Positions 25,143 through 31,740 of a DNA stretch of 64,000 nucleotides are shown one piece after another. A program made the translations under genes and the position numbers. The notes under the pieces were generated by a model that searched no databases, was not told where the DNA came from, and saw only the letters and a program-made list of their open reading frames with translations. The first letter of the stretch is position 1. Each line of letters opens with the position of its first letter. The stretch comes from an uncultured Mobiluncus sp. (GTDB lineage Bacteria > Actinomycetota > Actinomycetes > Actinomycetales > Actinomycetaceae), in contig NZ_CAMUES010000003.1 in assembly GCF_947087965.1 (NCBI RefSeq), forward strand, positions 209,201 through 273,200, read 5' to 3'.

Positions 25143-25192
25143 GTACAGTTCTGTACGGATTCTATAAACTTTATTGACCCTTTGATGGTCAA
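25143..25192 (+). promoter_or_regulatory. Promoter region with two inverted repeats, CDGSH gene
   Basis: GTACAG-TT-CTGTAC (25143-25156) lies just upstream of a TATAAA -10 candidate (25163-25168). TTGACC-N7-GGTCAA (25174-25192) lies between the -10 and the ribosome-binding site. Both are perfect inverted repeats and placed like repressor operators. No regulator is identified. Confidence 0.45.
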
Positions 25193-25212
25193 GTTTCACC
25201 GAGGAGTTTGCG

Positions 25213-25908
25213 ATGTCTCAGTCAGCAAAGGGAATGGGAATCAAAGTCAGCGCGGGCGGGCCCTACCTGGTGACCGGCGGGGTACCGCTGCGAGAAGCGC
25301 GGATTCACCCCGAGGGGCCGGGCTACACCTGGGATCCGGGTCGCGCCCTGCCTCAGAGCGAAACTTATGCCCTGTGCCGCTGCGGACTGTCGCATGACAA
25401 GCCATTTTGTGACGGTTCGCACCGTCAGGCGGACTTTGCAGGTACGGAAACGGCCAATCACCAGCCTTATACCGAACGTATCGACATTGTGGAAGGTCCC
25501 CAGCTGCGGATGGGTGATGATGGGCGCTGCGCTTACGCCCGGTTCTGTCACGGACCTGCCGGGGATGCGTGGACGCAGGTCGCCACGGCGCAAACTCCGG
25601 CTGAGGTGGCGGCGGCCACCAAGGTGATTGACGAATGCCCGGCCGGTCGTTTGACGCGCCTGGACGCGCAGGGCAACGTGCTGGAACCGGACTTGGAACC
25701 GCTGGTGGTCATCGCCCAAGACCCCCAAAATGATTGTTCTGCCGGAATCTACGTCCAGGGCGGGATCCCGCTGACGGACGCGAACGGCGAAACTTACCCG
25801 GTGCAAAATCGCTACGTGCTCTGCCGCTGTGCGGACACCAAGAACACCCCGTTCTGTGACGCCAGCCACGTGAATATCGGCTTCGATGATGGGCATATCA
25901 ACGGCTGA
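25213..25908 (+). CDS. CDGSH-type iron-sulfur protein with ferredoxin-like middle domain
   Basis: The 231-residue protein has two CDGSH-type 2Fe-2S sites: CRCGLSHDKPFCDGSH near residue 56 and CRCADTKNTPFCDASH near residue 214. Both keep the three Cys and one His ligands, although the second reads CDASH. Between them is a domain with CAYARFCHGPAG and VIDECPAGRL, as in the divergent 4Fe-4S-like domain found with bacterial CDGSH proteins. It is probably a redox or iron-sulfur carrier in the cytoplasm. GAGGAG lies 9 nt upstream of the ATG. It is unrelated to the flanking flagellin genes. Confidence 0.85.
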   Translation: MSQSAKGMGIKVSAGGPYLVTGGVPLREARIHPEGPGYTWDPGRALPQSETYALCRCGLSHDKPFCDGSHRQADFAGTETANHQPYTERIDIVEGPQLRMGDDGRCAYARFCHGPAGDAWTQVATAQTPAEVAAATKVIDECPAGRLTRLDAQGNVLEPDLEPLVVIAQDPQNDCSAGIYVQGGIPLTDANGETYPVQNRYVLCRCADTKNTPFCDASHVNIGFDDGHING

Positions 25909-26034
25909 CCTCGGCGGATCGTGGGCTGGCGGGGTCTGCTGGTACGGTCGACTGCGACCAACAGACAGAGCCCGACATCACGGCTGGTGACCGCCCTGAT
26001 TTGCCGGGTCTGCGCGTGGCGGGCGGGCACCGCG

Positions 26035-26484
26035 GGGCGCGCATCGCTGGGCGGGCGCTACACCGAACCGGCCGACGCTTTGCGCTTCCAAATCGGCGCG
26101 AACGCCACCGACATGGACACCATCGCCGTCACCTTCGTTGACGTGGTTGACATTGCCCACGCGCAACTCGGCTACATCCCCCAGGACGCCAATCACGAAG
26201 CCTTCCGCAAGGCCATCGGAAACATTCACACCCAGATTACGACCATATCCAGTGCCCGCGGCAAACTCGGTGCCATCCAGGCCCGCTTCGAACACACGAT
26301 TAACAACCTGAACGTGATGGCGGAAAATTATGCAGCAACGAGCTCCCGAATTAAGGACGCCGACATGCCTGCCGAAGCCGTCAACTTCATGTGTGCCCGC
26401 ATTTTGTCCCAATCTTCCAACGCGATGTTGACACATTCCATCAACAACCCCCGTGGCGTTCTGGCCCTGCTCAACGCCGCCTGA
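26035..26484 (+). pseudogene. 5'-truncated flagellin (C-terminal half only)
   Basis: From about 26035 the frame encodes LGGRYTEPADALRFQIGANA, ... IPQDANHEAFRKAIGNI, ... RFEHTINNLNVMAENYAA and a flagellin C-terminus ending RGVLALLNAA. It aligns throughout with the second half of the flagellin at 28032-29279. Nothing resembling the flagellin N-terminal D0/D1 helices lies upstream; the frame opens at 25921 with unrelated sequence and no good start. It is best read as a flagellin remnant, or a silent C-terminal cassette. The high similarity and intact frame suggest either recent loss or some selection. Confidence 0.8.
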
Positions 26485-27162
26485 CGCGCGCCACGTTTCC
26501 CCGCCTCACGCATAACCCGCCCCGATTTTTCCGTTCAATAGCAGCGATAATCCTGCGGATTACCGCGCAACCTCCTGGGGTTCGGTAATGCTAGAGCAAG
26601 CTCTGGATTACACTCGCCCTGCGTCGTTGTCTCCTTGGTTGCGTTCTCGGGTTGGTGCTGGTTTTTAGGTTCCCGCACACAACAGAAACACATGATTAAC
26701 TCAACTGATGTTTCTGTGCTTCCTTGGGGAGTATTTCGCTTTGCAATCTATCTCATGTCTGATACACCCAGATTTCACTGTGTTCACTGCGATTGTTCTG
26801 GGTTCAAGGGCATTCCCCAGCAAACTTTTCCATCCCCCCACACGACAAGAGGCATGGATGATATCTTTGTATCTATTCTTCCGGAGCAAATGCTCAAGTC
26901 CATTGTTTCCGTTTTACTAACGCGCTTGTTGGACGGCGCTGCGAACCCGTCTGTAGTGCGGGGTGTTCCTTGTTTGCCGGCATGGGTAGCGCGCGACTTT
27001 GCTAGCGATATGGCACCGGTTTTTTGACGAATTTGCGCACTCAGTCGCGACATTTTCAGATTTCTTACGTTGGGGCTGCTTGGTCTCGGCGGGGGGGATG
27101 TGTCCTTTTTCCTTGTGTATATTGGCCTCAGGTGGCAATCCGATGCTATTAGTAAAGAACCC
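26485..27162. other. Low-GC island without a recognised gene
   Basis: The 680 bases between the flagellin remnant and hicA are markedly AT-richer than the surroundings from about 26640. Open frames of 90-130 codons exist on both strands, but none has a ribosome-binding site, plausible composition or recognisable motif. It may be a decayed acquired segment, consistent with the adjacent toxin-antitoxin pair. Confidence 0.5.
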
Positions 27163-27191
27163 TTGAATTAATCGTTCAAGTACCCTAGTAT
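27162..27191 (+). promoter_or_regulatory. hicAB promoter with overlapping inverted repeat
   Basis: The -35 is TTGAAT (27163-27168), followed by a 17-nt spacer and the -10 TAGTAT (27186-27191), then 6 nt and the hicA ATG. CTTGAA (27162-27167) and TTCAAG (27175-27180) form an inverted repeat across the -35 and spacer, placed as an operator for HicB autorepression. Confidence 0.65.
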
Positions 27192-27197
27192 TAATCC

Positions 27198-27383
27198 ATG
27201 AAACGCCGCGACTTGCTGAAACGCCTTGCCGATATCGCAAGCCGCAAAGGCGAATCGCTGGAACTCGAAGAAGGCGGCAATCACACCAAAGTCCGCATAG
27301 GGCAATGGTCCGAGCCAATCCCGCGCCACCGCGAAATCCAGGAACACCTTGCTAAGGGCATTATCAGGAGGGCAAGCCGATGA
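27198..27383 (+). CDS. hicA: HicA-type mRNA interferase toxin
   Basis: HicA is a small dsRBD-fold toxin that cleaves mRNA; HicB neutralises it. This 61-residue protein has the family layout: MKRRDLLKRLADIA, a Gly-rich turn before the catalytic His in EEGGNHTKVRI, the PxPRHREI motif and a final helix AKGIIRRA. The catalytic His (GGNH) is present, so it looks active. It overlaps hicB by four bases (ATGA). It is predicted leaderless. Confidence 0.85.
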   Translation: MKRRDLLKRLADIASRKGESLELEEGGNHTKVRIGQWSEPIPRHREIQEHLAKGIIRRASR

Positions 27384-27787
27384 CCGTAAAAACCCCAAAA
27401 ACCCAGAAGATGACCGACATCACCGCCCATGCTATCCGTGAAAACGGCTGGTGGGTGGCCGACTTCACTTGCGATGGCAAGGAATACGGCACACAGGCGA
27501 AGCGCCTGGATCAGCTGGTGGACATGGTCAAGGACGCTTCAGCCCTGATGACCGGCCGCCCGGAAGACACTTTCGATGTCCACATCGTTGTCGACATGGC
27601 TGAATACATTAGCGAAGTTGAAAAATATAAAGAGGCTGCCGCGCAAGCCCGCGATGCCGAGGCGAAAGTTGCCGCCGCTTCGCGTTCCGCGGTCGCAAAA
27701 CTGAAAAAGGCCAACCTAGGCGTGCGCGACATAGCCACTTTGATGGGGGTCAGCCCTCAGCGCGTGTCCCAACTTGCCCATGCCTAA
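27380..27787 (+). CDS. hicB: HicB-type antitoxin with C-terminal DNA-binding helix-turn-helix
   Basis: HicB binds HicA and represses its own operon. The 135-residue protein begins with a HicB-like beta domain (ITAHAIRENGWWVADFTCDG, then KRLDQLVDMVKDA), has an Ala/Lys-rich coiled helix (about 75-105), and ends with a helix-turn-helix VRDIATLMGVSPQRVSQLAH. The overlap with hicA secures the pairing. Its likely operator is the CTTGAA/TTCAAG repeat over the promoter. Confidence 0.85.
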   Translation: MTVKTPKTQKMTDITAHAIRENGWWVADFTCDGKEYGTQAKRLDQLVDMVKDASALMTGRPEDTFDVHIVVDMAEYISEVEKYKEAAAQARDAEAKVAAASRSAVAKLKKANLGVRDIATLMGVSPQRVSQLAHA

Positions 27788-28031
27788 GGCGTGTCCTCCT
27801 GTTCAATAGGCCTTTTGGGTGCATTCCCCGGGCGTGCGGCATTTGTCCTGTCATTTGTACAATTTAATTCGAACTGTTCACATTTCGCCCGCCGCGCCTT
27901 ACACTAAATTTTGCGGTGTGATTTCGGGAATAATCGAAATCCGCCCCGTGCGAGGGCAAGGCATGTTCCTCGATGATGGGTTGACGCGAGGTGTCTGACC
28001 CTTCAAAAAGACCCCAAGGATGGTGGGAGCG
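27788..28031. other. Intergenic region before the extended flagellin
   Basis: No gene. A TAAA at 27905 is a weak candidate for a flagellar-sigma -35, but no good GCCGAT -10 follows. CCAAGGATGG at 28014-28023 serves as ribosome-binding site and also resembles the CsrA consensus core. Confidence 0.4.
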
Positions 28032-29279
28032 ATGACCACGTTAAGTGTGGATGGATACTCCGCCGCGGTGTCAGCAGGCATGTCAGCGGCGGGTTTTTCT
28101 GCGCCCGACACCGATGATTTTGCCGAGCCTTTTCAGAATCGGTCTGCTGGTACGTACTCGTCTGGCACCGAGTCCCGCGCTGATGCGCCTCTGTCACTGG
28201 GGGAGTCCTCCGATGCGGATCTTTCCCTCGACTCGCTACCTGGATTTTCCCGTTCCGGTGAGCCTGGTTCTCCCGATGCGTCCGATTTGCCCGGTGTGCC
28301 CGGTTCGTCTCGCGCGTCTGGCGCGGATTCCGTTTCCGGTGCATCCAAGTCTGCGGCGGGGGCCTACTCGCGTTACGCCGTGCTGGTCCCACTGGGGGCC
28401 GCGCCGCGTGCCAACGCTAGCCGCGGGGGAGCTCCGCGCAGCATCGCCACTAATGTGATGGCTCTCAATGCTTACCGCTATAACGTGAGCGCGGAACAGA
28501 TTTTGCACCAATCTCTGCAGCGTCTGTCCTCGGGTAAACGCATTAATTCGGCCGCCGATGATTCTTCCGGCCTGGCGTTGGTTCAGGGGCTGAAAACCCA
28601 GGTCCTCGGCAACCGTCAGGCGATTAAGAACGCCCAAGACGGGATTTCCCTGACTCAGACGGCAGAAGGCGTGTTGTCTACGGTTCACGATATGCTCCAG
28701 CGGATGCGCCAGCTGGCGGTCCAGGGTGCTAACGACACGTATTCCGTGTCCGCCCGGGCGCAAATCGGTTCTGAGATGGACGCTATCCGCGTGGAAATCG
28801 GGCGAATCGGCCAGGTCACCGAGGCGATGGGGCGGCGGATTTTGGGCGGCAAATACGTGGAGCCCGCTGATGCGCTGCGTTTCCAGATTGGCGCGAACGC
28901 CTCAGATGCGGAAGTCATCGCGATTACCTTTGTTGATGTCACCGACATTGCCAAGAATCAGATTGGCCACATTCCCCAGGACGCCGACCACGAGGCGTTT
29001 CAGCGCTCTATCGAGAACATCGATGATCAGATTCAGGTCATTTCCGGGGCGCGTGCCACGCTCGGCGCGTTGATGAATCGCTTCGAACACACGATTAATA
29101 ACTTGAACGTCTCGGTGGAAAACCTCTGCGCGGCGCAAAGCCGTATGCAGGATGCAGATCTGGCGGCCGAATCTGTGAATTTTATGCGGGGCCGGATCCT
29201 GAGCCAATCGTCCCGAGCAGTATTGTCTCAGGCGCTGTCCGCTCCCCGCGGAGTTCTGTCGTTGCTGAGCGCTGCCTAG
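28032..29279 (+). CDS. Flagellin with ~130-residue N-terminal extension
   Basis: The C-terminal 280 residues form a complete small flagellin: SIATNVMALNAYR, LQRLSSGKRINSAADDSSGL, GISLTQTAEGVLSTVHDMLQ, and C-terminal RFEHTINNLNVSVENL. The central region GGKYVEPADALRFQIGANA is close to the truncated copy at 26035. Before the flagellin start lie about 130 residues rich in Ser, Asp, Gly, Ala and Pro, with no start codon at the normal flagellin N-terminus. The start chosen is ATG 28032 with AGGATGG 8 nt upstream; ATG 28020 is possible. The extension would precede the export signal, so this may be a variant subunit, a secreted non-filament protein or a damaged gene. Confidence 0.75.
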   Translation: MTTLSVDGYSAAVSAGMSAAGFSAPDTDDFAEPFQNRSAGTYSSGTESRADAPLSLGESSDADLSLDSLPGFSRSGEPGSPDASDLPGVPGSSRASGADSVSGASKSAAGAYSRYAVLVPLGAAPRANASRGGAPRSIATNVMALNAYRYNVSAEQILHQSLQRLSSGKRINSAADDSSGLALVQGLKTQVLGNRQAIKNAQDGISLTQTAEGVLSTVHDMLQRMRQLAVQGANDTYSVSARAQIGSEMDAIRVEIGRIGQVTEAMGRRILGGKYVEPADALRFQIGANASDAEVIAITFVDVTDIAKNQIGHIPQDADHEAFQRSIENIDDQIQVISGARATLGALMNRFEHTINNLNVSVENLCAAQSRMQDADLAAESVNFMRGRILSQSSRAVLSQALSAPRGVLSLLSAA

Positions 29280-29404
29280 CCCGAAATCGGGGTGTTTCCC
29301 CGGTTTGTCCCGTCCCAGACAAACGAACGATGTGAGTTTATCGGGAATTTTTCCTTGATTATGCAAACAATTGCAGTAAAATTAAATATCGGAAATGAAT
29401 TTCC

Positions 29405-29432
29405 TAAAGTTTCTTGTCTGCCATCCGATTGA
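29405..29432 (+). promoter_or_regulatory. Sigma-28-like promoter of main flagellin
   Basis: TAAA (29405-29408), a 16-nt spacer and CCGATTGA (29425-29432) fit the flagellar-sigma consensus TAAA-N15-GCCGATAA. Transcription would start near 29438-29440, so the mRNA leader is about 73 nt and begins with the AGGAA-loop hairpin. Confidence 0.65.
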
Positions 29433-29439
29433 GTAGTTT

Positions 29440-29505
29440 GTCGGACAGGAAGTCTGACGCAAGGCTACCAGGACGGTAAATTGCCGACTGGTCTAATCAG
29501 GAGGA
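29440..29505 (+). promoter_or_regulatory. Predicted CsrA-binding leader of flagellin mRNA
   Basis: Hairpin 1 is GTCGGAC-AGGAA-GTCTGAC (29440-29458), a 7-bp stem with AGGA in the loop; the strand reads GGACAGGAAGT, close to the CsrA consensus ACARGGAUGU. Hairpin 2 is TACC-AGGAC-GGTA (29466-29478), again with AGGA in the loop. The ribosome-binding site AGGAGGA (29499-29505) holds the third set of GGA motifs. CsrA bound at a loop and at the ribosome-binding site would block translation, as known for hag in Bacillus subtilis. Confidence 0.6.
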
Positions 29506-29512
29506 TTTTAAA

Positions 29513-30463
29513 ATGGCTTTGTCTATCAATCAGAACATCATGGCTATGAACAGCTACCGTAACTTGTCCATGACCCAGACGTCTCTGGGCAAGTCCCTGG
29601 AGAAGTTGTCGTCTGGTTTCCGGATTAACCGGGCTGCCGATGACTCGTCCGGCTTGGCGATTTCTGAGGGCTTGCGCTCCCAGGTTCGCGGTAACAAGCA
29701 GGCGGTTAAGAACGCTCAGGATGGTATCTCGGTGGTTCAGACCGCTGAAGGTGCGCTGAATGAGGTTCACGACATGCTCCAGCGTATGCGTGAGCTGGCT
29801 GTCAAGGGTGCGAACGACACCAACGATGGAAAGGCTCGTGCTTACATTGAGCAGGAAATGGGTCAGCTTAAGATGGAGCTGGTTCGTGTGGGAGCTTCCA
29901 CCAACTTCGATGGTCGCAAGCTCCTGTGGAACGGCGAAGCGATTGCCAAGGATAAGGTGGTTACCGGTGCCGCTGAATTCGCAATTAAGGAAAATACTGA
30001 TCAAAAGACCTGGTGGGGCGCTTCCAAGAATACGTTAAATTTCCAGGTCGGTGCTAACGGTGAGGCACAGGTTGACGACATCGGTGTTAAGCTGGAGGAC
30101 TTGTTTACCACCACTATGGCGAAGCTTGATGTCGCTTACTCGGTTTCCGGTAAAGCTGCTGACGCCAAGCTTAAGGATCACGCTGCTTACCAGGCTGAAC
30201 TGGCTAAGATTGATGAAACCATCCAGAACGTGTCCAAGTTGCGTTCTGATTTCGGCTCGGTCCAGAACCGTTTCGAGCACACGATCAACAACCTGAATGT
30301 GGCGGTCGAGAACCTGTCCGCTTCCGAGTCTCGTATCCGCGACACGGATATGGCCGAGGAAATGATGCAGTTCACTCGCAGCCAGATTCTGCAGCAAGCC
30401 GGCACTTCCATGCTGGCCCAAGCCAACCAGGTTCCCCAGACCGTTCTGTCCCTGCTCCGCTAA
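29513..30463 (+). CDS. fliC: Flagellin, main filament protein
   Basis: This is the structural subunit of the flagellar filament, exported through the flagellar type III system. It has 316 residues. D0/D1 at the N-terminus: ALSINQNIMAMNSYRNLS, LEKLSSGFRINRAADDSSGL, GISVVQTAEGALNEVHDMLQ. A short variable centre (about 140-220) has little D2/D3 structure. C-terminal D1/D0: RFEHTINNLNVAVENL, RIRDTDMAEEMMQF, QQAGTSMLAQAN, ending LSLLR. The codons are biased to GCT/GGT/CGT types, which suggests high expression. AGGAGGA precedes the ATG by about 8 nt, and a strong terminator follows. Confidence 0.97.
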   Translation: MALSINQNIMAMNSYRNLSMTQTSLGKSLEKLSSGFRINRAADDSSGLAISEGLRSQVRGNKQAVKNAQDGISVVQTAEGALNEVHDMLQRMRELAVKGANDTNDGKARAYIEQEMGQLKMELVRVGASTNFDGRKLLWNGEAIAKDKVVTGAAEFAIKENTDQKTWWGASKNTLNFQVGANGEAQVDDIGVKLEDLFTTTMAKLDVAYSVSGKAADAKLKDHAAYQAELAKIDETIQNVSKLRSDFGSVQNRFEHTINNLNVAVENLSASESRIRDTDMAEEMMQFTRSQILQQAGTSMLAQANQVPQTVLSLLR

Positions 30464-30508
30464 TCGGACATGACAGACAGCCTGGCCGTAACCCGGCTCT
30501 AGCTTATC

Positions 30509-30534
30509 GGAACCCCCGCCCCGGCGGGGGTTCC
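30509..30534 (+). terminator. GC-rich hairpin terminator after flagellin
   Basis: GGAACCCCCGCC and GGCGGGGGTTCC form a perfect 12-bp stem with a 2-nt gap, 46 nt after the flagellin stop. No T-run follows directly, so it may act as a strong stem or a 3'-end stabiliser. Confidence 0.6.
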
Positions 30535-30541
30535 CCCATTT

Positions 30542-30629
30542 AACCCCGCCGCCCCCGCACCACGGCTGCCCCGCCGTGCCCCCTCCGCACCGGCCTTGTG
30601 ACCCCGCCGCCCCCGCACCGGCCTTGTGC
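30542..30629 (+). repeat. GC-rich direct repeats upstream of the toxin gene
   Basis: CCCCGCCGCCCCCGCACC occurs twice (from about 30544 and 30602), and CCGCACCGGCCTTGTG occurs twice. The segment is C-rich and non-coding. Confidence 0.55.
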
Positions 30630-30631
30630 GG

Positions 30632-30637
30632 TAAAAT
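30632..30637 (+). promoter_or_regulatory. -10-like hexamer before the toxin gene
   Basis: TAAAAT lies exactly 6 nt before the codon that aligns with the expected toxin start. That codon is ACG rather than ATG. Confidence 0.4.
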
Positions 30638-30643
30638 AAGGTC

Positions 30644-30889
30644 ACGGAACTGCATATCTACCGGTCGGCGCTGAAACATGGGTGTTCGACTAAAGATATT
30701 GAACAGGCGTTCAGCGTTTTTGTGTGCGAGATAATCGAACACGACGACCCGCACAAAGTTATCCGCCTGGGATTTGATACGTCGGGGCAGCTCATCGAGG
30801 TTGGAGCGATGATGGACGACGATGTGCGAACCCCTCACACGATGAAAGCCAGGCGGAAATATGTCGAGGAAATCCAAAGGAGACGGTAA
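30644..30889 (+). CDS. BrnT-like/uncharacterised toxin, start codon apparently ACG
   Basis: The frame reads (T)ELHIYRSALKHGCSTKDIEQ and continues EHDDPHKVIRLGFDTSG, LIEVGAMM and MKARRKYVEEI, about 81 residues. This matches a common actinobacterial toxin pattern (xEIHIxKSALKHGxSxxDIxHA...DDDP...LGxDxxGxLLEV) found upstream of a small antitoxin. The in-frame stop at 30632 leaves no ATG, GTG or TTG before the conserved core. The codon where ATG is expected, placed 6 nt after TAAAAT, is ACG. The toxin is either inactivated by one substitution or starts weakly at ACG. Its stop overlaps the next start (TAATG). Confidence 0.6.
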   Translation, partial: TELHIYRSALKHGCSTKDIEQAFSVFVCEIIEHDDPHKVIRLGFDTSGQLIEVGAMMDDDVRTPHTMKARRKYVEEIQRRR

Positions 30890-31122
30890 TGACAGTGATA
30901 CATGAGGAAATGACCCCGGAGGAAATAGACATCGCTGAGCACTTTGAGCGCGGCCTATCGGACAGCGAGCTTCGTGCCGCCACTGTTCGGTTCGGCGCTG
31001 GAGCAATCGAGCTTCTTCCTCCGCAGCTTTCCCAGCTTTTGCATGAGCGAGCCGTCAAGGACGGGCAAAGTCAACTGGATGTCATGCGCAAGGCTTTGGA
31101 GTCGTATTTGATCCCGGCCTAG
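30889..31122 (+). CDS. Small antitoxin partner of the BrnT-like toxin
   Basis: The 77-residue protein overlaps the toxin stop by one base (TAATG) and has AAAGGAGA upstream. It is acidic at the N-terminus (MTPEEIDIAEHFERGLSDSE) and ends in a helical region (LHERAVKDGQSQLDVMRKALE) compatible with a ribbon-helix-helix or dimerisation fold. No firm family was recognised; the antitoxin role is inferred from size, order and coupling. If the toxin is dead, this gene may be a relic or a decoy antitoxin. Confidence 0.5.
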   Translation: MTVIHEEMTPEEIDIAEHFERGLSDSELRAATVRFGAGAIELLPPQLSQLLHERAVKDGQSQLDVMRKALESYLIPA

Positions 31123-31160
31123 CCGCTATCGGGGTTTGCACGGGATACAAGGTGGGAGTG

Positions 31161-31463
31161 ATGACGACTCTGGATGAATTGAAAGCGAAGCGGCAACCGG
31201 ACCGGGAGGCTGTGGAAGCGCACAAACAGCGGATGCTGGCGCAGACGCGCGCTTACCGTTTGCGCGAGCTGCGCGAGGAAAACGCCATGACGCAAGCTCA
31301 GCTGGCGCAGAAACTCGAAGTCAACCAGGCCCGGGTTTCCTCCATCGAGCGGGGGAACCTGGCTCAGACCCAGGTCAGCACGTTGCAGCGTTATGTCGCC
31401 GCTTTGGGCGGCAAACTCCAGCTCATCGCTCAGTTCGGAGACGAGTCCGTGCGGATAGCCTGA
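31161..31463 (+). CDS. XRE-family helix-turn-helix regulator, solitary
   Basis: The 100-residue protein has a Cro/C1-type helix-turn-helix at about 52-90: LREENAMTQAQLAQKLEVNQ, ARVSSIERGNLAQTQVSTL, then RYVAALGGKLQLIAQFGD. This layout is typical of HigA-like antitoxins from HigBA pairs. No HigB toxin is seen upstream or downstream, so it may be an orphan antitoxin or a repressor. The ATG at 31161 follows AAGGTGGGAG; a GTG at 31152 is also possible. Confidence 0.75.
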   Translation: MTTLDELKAKRQPDREAVEAHKQRMLAQTRAYRLRELREENAMTQAQLAQKLEVNQARVSSIERGNLAQTQVSTLQRYVAALGGKLQLIAQFGDESVRIA

Positions 31464-31570
31464 GCTCGGTGGCATCACGCCGAGCCGAATTAATAGGTTT
31501 TATTCCGGGTTGTCCGAGGAATTTAGGGGCTGTTTGATACCGGGTTTCGGGGCTTGCGTGGATTATAGGG

Positions 31571-31620
31571 GGAGAATAGCCGGGTGGCTGCCAATAATGG
31601 CAGCTACCCGGCTATTCTCC
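31571..31620. repeat. 23-bp-arm palindrome, copy 2
   Basis: Left arm 31571-31593, loop ATAA, right arm 31598-31620, with one G-T pair replacing a Watson-Crick pair. A remnant of the small-palindrome module (CGCCGAGCCGAATTAATAGG, about 31480) and GGGGCTGTTTGATACCGGG lie to the left, as at 57.5 kb. Confidence 0.85.
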
Positions 31621-31740
31621 CCTTTTAGGCACAACCCAGCTTGTACACCCTGATTCCCCGGCCAGCCCCAAAACCCCGCGCGCACGGGGCGAATCGGTAA
31701 GATAAAAACGTAAGGGACAAAACGGCTCAGGGGAGGCCCG

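Noticed and set aside
26635..27053. Open frames of 90-130 codons on both strands in the low-GC island
   Set aside because: No ribosome-binding site, no recognisable protein pattern, and overlapping frames on both strands. I could not support either as a gene.
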